The notes beneath the pieces were generated by a model that worked only from the letters and a program-made list of their open reading frames with translations, was not told the origin of the DNA and ran no database searches. Shown here in pieces: positions 1 to 5,212 of a stretch of DNA of 5,212 bases; position 1 is the stretch's first letter; the number at the start of each line of letters is the position of its first letter. The translations under genes were made by a program, and so were the position numbers. Source of the stretch: Rhodospirillaceae bacterium (GTDB taxonomy: Bacteria; Pseudomonadota; Alphaproteobacteria; Rhodospirillales_A; Casp-alpha2); NCBI GenBank assembly GCA_003488105.1, contig DNMS01000298.1, forward strand, positions 1 to 5,212. The letters run 5' to 3'.

Positions 1-171
1 GGTCGTGGCCAGCGGATTGTTGGTGTCCGCCGGCTGGTGGCCTTGGGTTTGGTGGAGTTGCTGGCAGCATCGCAGAAATAACGCATGCCGCGAGAACGGG
101 CCCATTTTGTCAATGCTCGCCTTGGTCTCGGGAGGCAGGTGGAACCAATTATCCTTGAATGAAAACTGCAT
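1..171 (-). CDS. N-terminal fragment of an unrecognised protein (runs off window)
   Basis: An open frame of 57 codons without a stop starts at an ATG (171-169) and runs off the left edge. An in-frame TAG at 183-181 lies just four codons upstream, so this ATG is the first possible ATG start. The protein begins MQFSFKDNWFHLPPETK and continues with a Cys pair (residues 35-36) in a Gln/His-rich stretch. Most codons end in G or C, as in the neighbouring genes, and the strand agrees with the whole cluster, which supports real coding. No signal peptide or membrane segment is visible, and I do not recognise a family. The Shine-Dalgarno sequence is poor. It is separated from the aminotransferase gene by 112 AT-richer bases holding a candidate promoter, so it may be its own transcription unit. 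A competing plus-strand open frame through the same stretch is very Trp-rich and less credible. Confidence 0.55.
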   Translation of the reverse strand, partial: MQFSFKDNWFHLPPETKASIDKMGPFSRHALFLRCCQQLHQTQGHQPADTNNPLATT

Positions 172-203
172 GCTTTGACGCTACCGATACAAGATTGACC
201 AGA

Positions 204-224
204 GCCGAAATTTTTAAGGTCGGC
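204..224 (-). repeat. Short inverted repeat GCCGA...TCGGC
   Basis: Five-base arms at 204-208 and 220-224 flank an AT-rich 11-base spacer. On the minus strand the repeat would span the transcription start predicted from the -10 box at 230-225, so it could form a small hairpin at the 5' end of the leader of the last gene. A 5-bp stem with an 11-base loop is weak and may be chance. No T run follows in a position that would make it a terminator. Confidence 0.25.
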
Positions 225-230
225 ACTATA
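225..230 (-). promoter_or_regulatory. Candidate extended -10 promoter for the last gene
   Basis: Read on the minus strand the sequence is TGG-TATAGT, which matches the extended -10 pattern TGn-TATAAT with five of six core bases. It lies about 55 bases upstream of the ATG at 171, in the only sizeable gap of the window. No good -35 hexamer is found at 16-18 bases spacing. A TTG-containing hexamer (249-244) sits too close. An extended -10 can work without a strong -35, but alphaproteobacterial housekeeping promoters usually show a TTG-rich -35, so the call is tentative. Confidence 0.35.
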
Positions 231-249
231 CCACGTTGTTTTGAAGCAA

Positions 250-259
250 GCGTTAACGC
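250..259. promoter_or_regulatory. Perfect palindrome GCGTTAACGC, possible operator
   Basis: A 10-base self-complementary sequence is centred about 27 bases upstream of the candidate -10 box, roughly where the -35 element would be. A regulator bound here could control the gene at 171-1. Ten-base palindromes are expected about once per kilobase by chance, so location is the only real argument, and symmetry does not extend beyond the ten bases. Confidence 0.2.
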
Positions 260-283
260 GCCGAAAACCCTGGCCGGGAATTT

Positions 284-1432
284 CTAAAAAGCGGCCGCAA
301 TGGCTGCCATGCAGCCTGCGATATCCTCCATGTCCTTGACGCCCAGGTGCGGGCCGCAGGGCAGGGCGATGGCGTTGTCGGCGATCGCCGTCGCCCCCGG
401 GAAGCCGTTCGCGTCGTAACCGAATTTGTCCTGGTAGTAGCGCAGGCGCCCGATGGGGTGCGGGTAATAAATCGAAGTGCCGATCCCTCGTTCATTCAAT
501 GCCAGCGCAATATCATTACGCTTGGCCGCCAGGTCGCCCTCCAGAAGCATGGTGACGCAGTAGAAACTGGATTTCAGGCGGTCCTCGCCGCTATCCAGCA
601 CGCGCACGCTGTCGATGGCGTTCAGGCCCGATTGCAGGGCACGGAAATTGGCCTCGCGGATGCGCATGATGTCGGGCAGGCGGGTCAACTGCACGCGGCC
701 GAGGGCCGCCTGCATTTCCGACATGCGGTAGTTCATGCCCAGGCCCTTGACGTCGTACAGCCCCGGCACCTTGGGCCCGGGGCCCGAGCGATCATAATTG
801 AAGGCGCGGAATTCGCCGATGCGCTTCACCGTTTCCGGGTCTTTGGAGACAAGCATGCCGCCTTCGCCGCAAGTGATGTGCTTGACCGGATAAAAGGAAT
901 AGCAGCCCGTATGCCCGAACAGGCCGACATGGGTGCCGTCGATCCGGGCCTCAACCGCCAGCGCGCAATCCTCCACCACCTTCAACCCGTGCTTTTCCGC
1001 CAACGCCATGACCTTCACCATATCGATGGGAATGCCGACGTAGTGGACGATGCCGATGGCCCTGGTCTTGGCCGTGACCTTCGCCGCCATGTCGTCCAAG
1101 TCCATGTTGCCGGACGTCAGCTCGCTGTCCACGAACACGGGCGTCGCACCCGTCAGCGCCACCGCATGGGCCGTCGCGACATGGGTCATGGCCGGCAGCA
1201 GAACCTCGTCCCCCGGCCCGACGCCCAAATCCATCCAGGACAGATGCAGGGATGCCATGCAGCTTGATGTCGAAACCGCATGGCCGCCGCCCATCATCTT
1301 GGCGAAGCCCTCTTCGAAGGCATGGCAGTTGGGGCCGTGGGTCAGGATATGCCCCGACAGCACCTCCATCACCGCGTCGCGTTCAAGGTCTTCGATCCAG
1401 GGTCTGCCGAAGGGAATGTCCAGTTTGGTCAT
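284..1432 (-). CDS. DegT/DnrJ/EryC1/StrS-family PLP sugar aminotransferase
   Basis: The 382-residue product has the usual full length for this fold-type I family, whose members transfer an amino group from glutamate to a keto group of a nucleotide-linked sugar in the cytosol. Visible landmarks are the PLP phosphate-binding region STSSCMASLHL (54-64), the PAMTHVATAHAV segment (80-91), VVEDCALAV with Asp155 for the PLP ring nitrogen, SFYPVKH with the Schiff-base Lys184, GEGGM (189-193) and the NYRMSEMQAALG motif (234-245). Lys184 argues for an aminotransferase rather than a dehydratase of the ColD type, which carries His there. Unusually, the residue three after Asp155 is Leu158, where sugar aminotransferases normally have His or Gln. 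The start has a TAGGA ribosome site 8 bases upstream. The gene follows the oxidoreductase by 19 bases and would plausibly aminate the keto sugar that enzyme makes. The exact substrate cannot be told. Confidence 0.95.
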   Translation of the reverse strand: MTKLDIPFGRPWIEDLERDAVMEVLSGHILTHGPNCHAFEEGFAKMMGGGHAVSTSSCMASLHLSWMDLGVGPGDEVLLPAMTHVATAHAVALTGATPVFVDSELTSGNMDLDDMAAKVTAKTRAIGIVHYVGIPIDMVKVMALAEKHGLKVVEDCALAVEARIDGTHVGLFGHTGCYSFYPVKHITCGEGGMLVSKDPETVKRIGEFRAFNYDRSGPGPKVPGLYDVKGLGMNYRMSEMQAALGRVQLTRLPDIMRIREANFRALQSGLNAIDSVRVLDSGEDRLKSSFYCVTMLLEGDLAAKRNDIALALNERGIGTSIYYPHPIGRLRYYQDKFGYDANGFPGATAIADNAIALPCGPHLGVKDMEDIAGCMAAIAAAF

Positions 1433-1451
1433 GGTTGCTGTCCTAATGGGG

Positions 1452-2450
1452 TTAGGGTCTGATGGGTTGGGGCGATCCGCCGCGGTGTGCCGCGTCGGCG
1501 GCAGCGATGACGCGGATCAAATCGAATTCCCGTTCCGCTACCGGGGCCGGGTCGGCGCCCGTCTGGATGGCTTGGATGAAATCGGGGATCAACACGCCCT
1601 TGCCGTCGGGCAGGGGGGCAAGGTCGAGTTTCTCCGCTCGCGCGCCGTCCGTGCGGCTGCGAAACAGGCGCGGGCCCTGATCGTCGTAGATGAAGGTCGC
1701 CTTGGTTCCGAACAGGCGGATCACGTGATGGTGCGGATGGATGCAGCCGAAATTGGCGGTAATCCGGCCGACGGCGCCGGACGCGAAGGTGAAGGTCGCG
1801 GCCATGAAGTCGTCGTACTGGAATGCCGTGCCGAGGGTGGCGATCTTGGAACCCGTCGTGGCGACCGTGGCCGGTGTTTCGCCCATCAGCCACAGCATCA
1901 GGTCGATGATATGCACGCCGCCGCCTTCCATCACGGAATAGTCGGGCACGTCCTTGCGCCAGCCCTCGGTGATCTTCTCCAGACGGCCATAAAGATAGTC
2001 GCCGTCAAAGGCATAAATCTCGCCGAACTCACCGGCGGCGATGGCGTTCTTCAGCCAACCGTAGACCGGAGCGCTGCGGAGCACCAGGTTCGAGCGCAGA
2101 TGCGGTCTGCCGGCCTTGTCCCAGCGAGCGGCGATTTCATCAACTTCCGCCGCTGTCCGGCACAATGGCTTTTCAACGAAGACATGCTTGCCGGCGCCGA
2201 ACGCCCGGCAGACCTCGTCGAAATGCAGGTGATCGAACGTGGCGATGGAGACGGCATCGACGTTCGGATCGGCCAGGATCTGCTCGTAACTTTCCGCCAC
2301 GCGGCCCTGCCCCAGATCGCGGACGATCCGGGCCGACTTGGCAGTGTCCAGATCATACAGCCAAGTGACCTGCGCATTGGGCGCGGCGGCGAAGGCACGG
2401 GCATGCTGCTCGCCCACACCCAATCCGATCACGGCGACATTCAAGGTCAT
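1452..2450 (-). CDS. Gfo/Idh/MocA-family NAD(P)-dependent oxidoreductase
   Basis: The 332-residue product is the normal length for the family. The N-terminal Rossmann fold opens with VAVIGLGVGEQHARAF (5-20), a dinucleotide-binding loop with Gly9, Gly11 and Gly13. The strand-end acidic stretch YDLD (32-35) would contact the adenosine ribose. The family hallmark EKP is at 93-95. The C-terminal alpha/beta domain carries EGGGVHIID (175-183), in which His180 is the likely catalytic residue and Asp183 its partner. Members oxidise or reduce sugar hydroxyl groups, often forming 3-keto sugars that a DegT aminotransferase then aminates, exactly the pairing seen with the next gene. Which cofactor and which sugar carbon are not determinable by eye. 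Its ATG overlaps the stop of the preceding gene in an ATGA, and a GGGGAA ribosome site lies 8 bases upstream inside that gene. Translational coupling is likely. Confidence 0.95.
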   Translation of the reverse strand: MTLNVAVIGLGVGEQHARAFAAAPNAQVTWLYDLDTAKSARIVRDLGQGRVAESYEQILADPNVDAVSIATFDHLHFDEVCRAFGAGKHVFVEKPLCRTAAEVDEIAARWDKAGRPHLRSNLVLRSAPVYGWLKNAIAAGEFGEIYAFDGDYLYGRLEKITEGWRKDVPDYSVMEGGGVHIIDLMLWLMGETPATVATTGSKIATLGTAFQYDDFMAATFTFASGAVGRITANFGCIHPHHHVIRLFGTKATFIYDDQGPRLFRSRTDGARAEKLDLAPLPDGKGVLIPDFIQAIQTGADPAPVAEREFDLIRVIAAADAAHRGGSPQPIRP

Positions 2451-3181
2451 CCGTCGTTCCCCGTGGCGATGCGGTGCGTCGGATCAAACAGTTCCGGCCG
2501 GTGTTCGGCGAGGGCTTCCAGTTCGGCGACGCCGAATTCCGGTGTATCGGGGTAGAGAATGTCGAAGATTTCCGAAATCCGCCGATAGTCGTGCTGTGTG
2601 TCCAACAAGCACTTCAAATGATTGCGGTTCGGGGTGCGGCGAATTTCCAACATGGGGAAACGTTCAGGCCGGCGGGTGAAGAAGGGCAGCATGTTTTCGC
2701 GTTCGTACATGTCGTCGGACTCGTCCGACAGCGCGCGCAGGGCGTCGACCCGCAGAACGTGGGTTTCCACGCCTTCAGGATAACCGGAATCGTTAGGGTA
2801 GTGGGCCCAGGCGACGTCCGTGTTCAAGACAGCCTGCAGCAATCCTGCCGCCAGATCGGGATCGGTCACCGGACAGTCGCCCCACATGCGGACAATCACG
2901 TCGGCGCCGGTAAGGTCGGCCGCCATCAAAAAACGTGTCACCAGATCGTCGTCCGGGCCGCGCACGACCCGGATGTCGGAGTAGTCCGCGACGGCGTTTT
3001 CAAGCGGATCATTGGCCTCGCCCGTGGGGATCGCGAGAACCAGATTATCGACGCCGCGAATACGCTTCGCCCGGTCGAATAAATGGTGCATCACGGGCCG
3101 GCCAGCCAACGGCAACAGGGCCTTTTGTGCCAAGCGGATCGAAGTCAGGCGGGCCTGGATGACACCGGTGACCTTGGTCAT
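2447..3181 (-). CDS. SpsF-type cytidylyltransferase-like protein
   Basis: The 244-residue product matches the SpsF group (COG1861) of nucleotidyltransferases, related to KdsB and CMP-sialate synthetases and found in spore-coat, capsule and flagellin glycan clusters. Landmarks are the nucleotide-binding loop VIQARLTSIRLAQK (7-20), LPLAGRPV (23-30), RGPDDDLVTRF (74-84), GDCPVTDP (101-108) with acidic residues suited to Mg2+/substrate binding, YPEGVETHVL (134-143) and CLLDTQHDY (191-199). The usual SxRLPGK reads SIRLAQK, losing the Pro-Gly. I chose the ATG at 3181 because family homology starts right there (MTKVTGVIQAR) and an AGGGT ribosome site sits 7 bases upstream. An in-frame ATG at 3244 would overlap the end of the AsnB-like gene and add 21 residues unlike the family. 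It follows that gene by 34 bases and overlaps the oxidoreductase by 4. Activity may be CTP:sugar transfer, but many SpsF proteins are uncharacterised. Confidence 0.88.
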   Translation of the reverse strand: MTKVTGVIQARLTSIRLAQKALLPLAGRPVMHHLFDRAKRIRGVDNLVLAIPTGEANDPLENAVADYSDIRVVRGPDDDLVTRFLMAADLTGADVIVRMWGDCPVTDPDLAAGLLQAVLNTDVAWAHYPNDSGYPEGVETHVLRVDALRALSDESDDMYERENMLPFFTRRPERFPMLEIRRTPNRNHLKCLLDTQHDYRRISEIFDILYPDTPEFGVAELEALAEHRPELFDPTHRIATGNDG

Positions 3182-3188
3182 GGCTGAG

Positions 3189-3193
3189 ACCCT
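3189..3193 (-). promoter_or_regulatory. Ribosome binding site deciding the SpsF-like start
   Basis: On the minus strand AGGGT lies 7 bases before the ATG at 3181. This, with the match of the family N-terminus, favours that start over the longer in-frame ATG at 3244 inside the preceding gene. Confidence 0.5.
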
Positions 3194-3215
3194 GTCAATG
3201 ATGAGGATAAGAAAC

Positions 3216-5066
3216 TCATTGGCTTTCAAGGAGTTGTTGATCAAGGAAAATACGTGCGGAAATAAAGCTGAACAAGAATTTTGAAAAGCTGTTGGAGGTC
3301 ATATCCTGGTTCAGGAACCCTTCGAACTTGCTCCGGTCGATCAGGTCGAAGATCGGCCCGGGGGCAAGCAGGCGATCGCGGGTATCCGGGTCATTGCGGT
3401 CGACGAGCGAGTTGATCGAGGCATTGAATCCGCGCTTGCGCTTGTCCAGCCGCACTTGATCCGGCACCAATCCCTGGCCGGACTGGCGCAGGAGGAGTTT
3501 GGCGAAGCCGTCGCCGATCAGGTATTCGGACGGCACGCTGTATAGGAATTCTGCCAAGTTGCGGTCCAGGAAGGGAGAACGGTTCTCCACCGACCAGCGC
3601 ATGGAGTTGCAGTCGTCTTCGTGAAGGATGACGGGGATCGATTCCGCGAACAGTTCGTTCATCATGCGGTTGCGCAGAAGCTCCCGGGTGAATTCCGTTT
3701 CCTCGAAATCCTCATGGAAGGGCGTGGCCAGCAGGCTTTCAAAGAAATCCTGGTCGAGCGTGATATGCCCGCGCTGGCCCGGATCACGGACGAAGGTCAT
3801 GGGATCCTGCAGCAGCGGATTCTGCACATGGGCCCCGAACCCGCCCTTCCAATCGGTCAGCAGGGTTTCGAAATCGACCGTGGAATCGATTTGCGAGCGC
3901 CGCCACATCTGCGCCAGCCACATGGAATAATGATCGTAATAGCCGGTGTAGATTTCATCGGCCCCGGTGCCCGAGACGGCGACCTTATAGCCGGCGTCGT
4001 GGATGGCTTCCGACAGGAATGAATGGACGTAGTAGCTGATGGTCGCCACGGGCGCGTCGTGATAGGCGACGATATCTTCCATGCGCGCGAAGAAACCCTC
4101 GGTCGAGGTGCGCGTCACGTGATGGTCGCAGCCGAGGGCCTCGACCATGGCGGTGATGTTGTCGCTTTCGTCGTAGCGTTCGTCGGCATCGATGATCGAA
4201 AAACAATGGATGTCCGCGCCCAGCTTTTTCGCGGCGATGGCGGCAAGGGTCGCGGAATCGACGCCGCCGGACAGGCAAAAAGCCACCGGCACGTCAGCCC
4301 GCAGCCGCAGCTCGACCGCACGAAACAGCCGTTCGCGCGCCTCCTCCAGCGCGTCCGCCGCCGACATGGGCCGGGGGATGTGCTTGAGTTGCCAGTAGAA
4401 TTCCGGTCGCGACAGAGCGGGAGAGGAGAGCGTCAGATAGGTCGACGGCGGCAATTCAAACACCCCGTCGAAGAAGGTATCGCCCGATTTGTAGAGCGAC
4501 TTGTAGCCGAGGGTGAGGTAGCGCATCACCTGGGTCTGGTTGACCGGCGGGGCTTCCCCGGCGAGGGCCGCCAGGGTCTTGATCTCGGACGCGAAGTGGA
4601 GAATTCCGCCCCGCGGCCAAAGGTAAAGCGGCTTTTCCCCGAACCGGTCGCGGCACAATGTCAGCGTGCCGGCCTGGGTATCGGCGATGGCGAAGGCCCA
4701 CATGCCTTCCAGGCGGTCGAGGGCGTCCGGTCCCCATTGCCGCCAGGCGGCGACCAGAACCTCGGTGTCGGAAGAAGTCTTGAACCGATGGCCCAGCGTT
4801 TCAAGGTCGGCCTTCACTTCCAAGTAATTGTAGATTTCGCCGTTGTAGGAAACGACCAGCCCGTCCCGTTTGAACGGCTGGTCGGCGCGGGCATCCAGAT
4901 CGATGATCGACAGGCGCGTGTGCAGCAGGGCGGCCTTCTGCCTGCCCAGATCGAGGACACGATGGCCCGAGGCGTCGGGTCCGCGCCGCGTCATGGTCGC
5001 CAGGGCGGCATTAATCCGGCCGATGTCCGGCACGGTCGGGCCGAGGGTTCCTGCAATTCCGCACAT
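3216..5066 (-). CDS. asnB: AsnB-family glutamine-hydrolysing asparagine synthase / amidotransferase
   Basis: The 616-residue product has both domains of the family at normal length. The N-terminal Ntn glutaminase starts MCGIAG with nucleophile Cys2 and carries HTRLSIIDL (49-57, Arg51), SYNGEIYNY (73-81, Asn75/Gly76) and SSDTEV (98-103, Asp100), so it should release ammonia from glutamine. The C-terminal synthetase has the ATP PP-loop LSGGVDS (265-271), SGTGADEIYTGY (365-376), RWSVENRSPFLD (490-501) and KRKRGF (542-547). Known members make asparagine from aspartate, but many copies inside surface-polysaccharide loci amidate sugar carboxylates or other acceptors. The neighbourhood favours the latter, by inference. 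The synthetase motif reads DEIYTGY where DELFGGY is usual. The start is fixed by the MCG terminus, since Cys2 must become N-terminal, and AAGGA lies 11 bases upstream. It begins 19 bases after the preceding gene. The last 80 or so bases are AT-richer than the rest. Confidence 0.95.
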   Translation of the reverse strand: MCGIAGTLGPTVPDIGRINAALATMTRRGPDASGHRVLDLGRQKAALLHTRLSIIDLDARADQPFKRDGLVVSYNGEIYNYLEVKADLETLGHRFKTSSDTEVLVAAWRQWGPDALDRLEGMWAFAIADTQAGTLTLCRDRFGEKPLYLWPRGGILHFASEIKTLAALAGEAPPVNQTQVMRYLTLGYKSLYKSGDTFFDGVFELPPSTYLTLSSPALSRPEFYWQLKHIPRPMSAADALEEARERLFRAVELRLRADVPVAFCLSGGVDSATLAAIAAKKLGADIHCFSIIDADERYDESDNITAMVEALGCDHHVTRTSTEGFFARMEDIVAYHDAPVATISYYVHSFLSEAIHDAGYKVAVSGTGADEIYTGYYDHYSMWLAQMWRRSQIDSTVDFETLLTDWKGGFGAHVQNPLLQDPMTFVRDPGQRGHITLDQDFFESLLATPFHEDFEETEFTRELLRNRMMNELFAESIPVILHEDDCNSMRWSVENRSPFLDRNLAEFLYSVPSEYLIGDGFAKLLLRQSGQGLVPDQVRLDKRKRGFNASINSLVDRNDPDTRDRLLAPGPIFDLIDRSKFEGFLNQDMTSNSFSKFLFSFISARIFLDQQLLESQ

Positions 5067-5085
5067 GTTCTGGGCTGTCCTTGGC

Positions 5086-5212
5086 TTAGCTGCCTGCCCG
5101 ATGGGCGAACTGCGAGAGGCAATAATCCTTCAATACCGCAGGCATGGGCGTATAGAGCTTGCCGAGTTGCTGCAGGCGGGTGACCGACAGCATGCCCCCG
5201 CCGTCGAAGAAC
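5086..5212 (-). CDS. C-terminal fragment of an unidentified protein, possibly formyltransferase-like
   Basis: An open frame enters from the right edge and ends in TAA at 5088-5086, giving 41 residues from FFDGGGMLSV to AHRAGS. The middle reads DGGGMLSVTRLQQLGK, which resembles the C-terminal beta-barrel of methionyl-tRNA and sugar formyltransferases (pattern: DG, hydrophobic strand, LQ, GK). A sugar N-formyltransferase would fit an amino-sugar locus, but the match is short and judged by eye only. A glycosyltransferase or another glycan enzyme is equally possible. The stop lies 19 bases before the AsnB-like gene with no terminator between, so the two are probably co-transcribed. That this is a coding end is well supported by frame, strand and spacing; the identity is not. 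Confidence 0.7.
   Translation of the reverse strand, partial: FFDGGGMLSVTRLQQLGKLYTPMPAVLKDYCLSQFAHRAGS

Larger units (their letters stand above)
172..283. other. Intergenic gap, AT-richer, probably regulatory
   Basis: This is the only gap longer than 35 bases in the window. It is visibly richer in A and T than the flanking genes. It contains a candidate minus-strand extended -10 box, a 10-base perfect palindrome and a short inverted repeat, each listed separately. No gene or RNA is apparent, and there is no convincing intrinsic terminator after the aminotransferase gene. Confidence 0.5.

Noticed and set aside
2..178. Plus-strand open frame entering from the left edge
   Set aside because: The product would be very Trp-rich with no resemblance to a real protein. 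The minus-strand frame with its own ATG and matching operon direction is the better reading.
264..280. Possible intrinsic terminator after the aminotransferase gene (minus strand CCC-GGCCA-GGG-TTTT)
   Set aside because: The stem is only three base pairs and the T run is four long, too weak to support termination.
347..1267. Plus-strand open frame of 306 codons
   Set aside because: It is antisense to the DegT aminotransferase, whose catalytic motifs are intact on the other strand. The product is His/Arg/Gln rich without a domain.
1050..2555. Long plus-strand open frame of 501 codons
   Set aside because: It lies antisense to two clear enzyme genes whose family motifs run along the minus strand. 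Its product is low-complexity (Arg, Gly, Ala, Asp rich) with no recognisable domain, the typical mirror frame of GC-rich genes.
3182..3244. Longer start for the SpsF-like protein at the ATG at 3244
   Set aside because: The extra 21 residues overlap the AsnB-like gene and do not resemble the family. The ATG at 3181 begins exactly at the conserved N-terminus and has a ribosome site.
4023..5183. Long plus-strand open frame of 386 codons
   Set aside because: It is antisense to the well-supported AsnB-like gene and the preceding gene end. The composition is typical of shadow frames and no motif is seen.

Overview
This is a GC-rich window, apart from an AT-richer intergenic gap at 172-283 and a patch around 3200-3300. 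It carries six co-directional minus-strand genes or gene fragments. The composition, the dense packing with translational overlap, and the protein style fit a proteobacterium, most likely an alphaproteobacterium of the Rhodospirillales type. That placement is an impression from composition and sequence style. No marker gene in the window proves it.

Layout in the direction of transcription, from high to low coordinates: (1) 5212-5086, the last 41 residues of an unidentified protein whose tail faintly resembles the C-terminal barrel of formyltransferases; (2) 5066-3216, a complete glutamine-dependent asparagine synthase-type amidotransferase (AsnB family); (3) 3181-2447, an SpsF-type cytidylyltransferase-like protein; (4) 2450-1452, a Gfo/Idh/MocA NAD(P)-dependent oxidoreductase, overlapping gene 3 by four bases (ATGA); (5) 1432-284, a DegT/DnrJ/EryC1/StrS-type PLP sugar aminotransferase; (6) after a 112-base gap with a candidate promoter, 171-1, the first 57 residues of an unrecognised protein running off the window.

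Genes 1-5 are separated by 19, 34, -4 and 19 bases with no visible terminator, so they look like one operon. Together they fit a pathway that makes a modified, nucleotide-activated amino sugar for a surface glycan (O-antigen, capsule or flagellin glycan). The oxidoreductase would form a keto sugar, the aminotransferase would aminate it, the SpsF-like protein would supply nucleotidyl activation, and the AsnB-like enzyme would amidate a carboxylate or a related acceptor. The sugar itself cannot be read from the sequence, and no sugar synthase (NeuB type) or clear glycosyltransferase lies in the window.

I see no RNA genes, mobile elements, CRISPR arrays or attachment sites. The most notable points are departures from family consensus in the aminotransferase (a Leu where the His/Gln specificity residue normally sits), the altered nucleotide-binding loop of the SpsF-like protein, and the regulatory-looking gap before the last gene.
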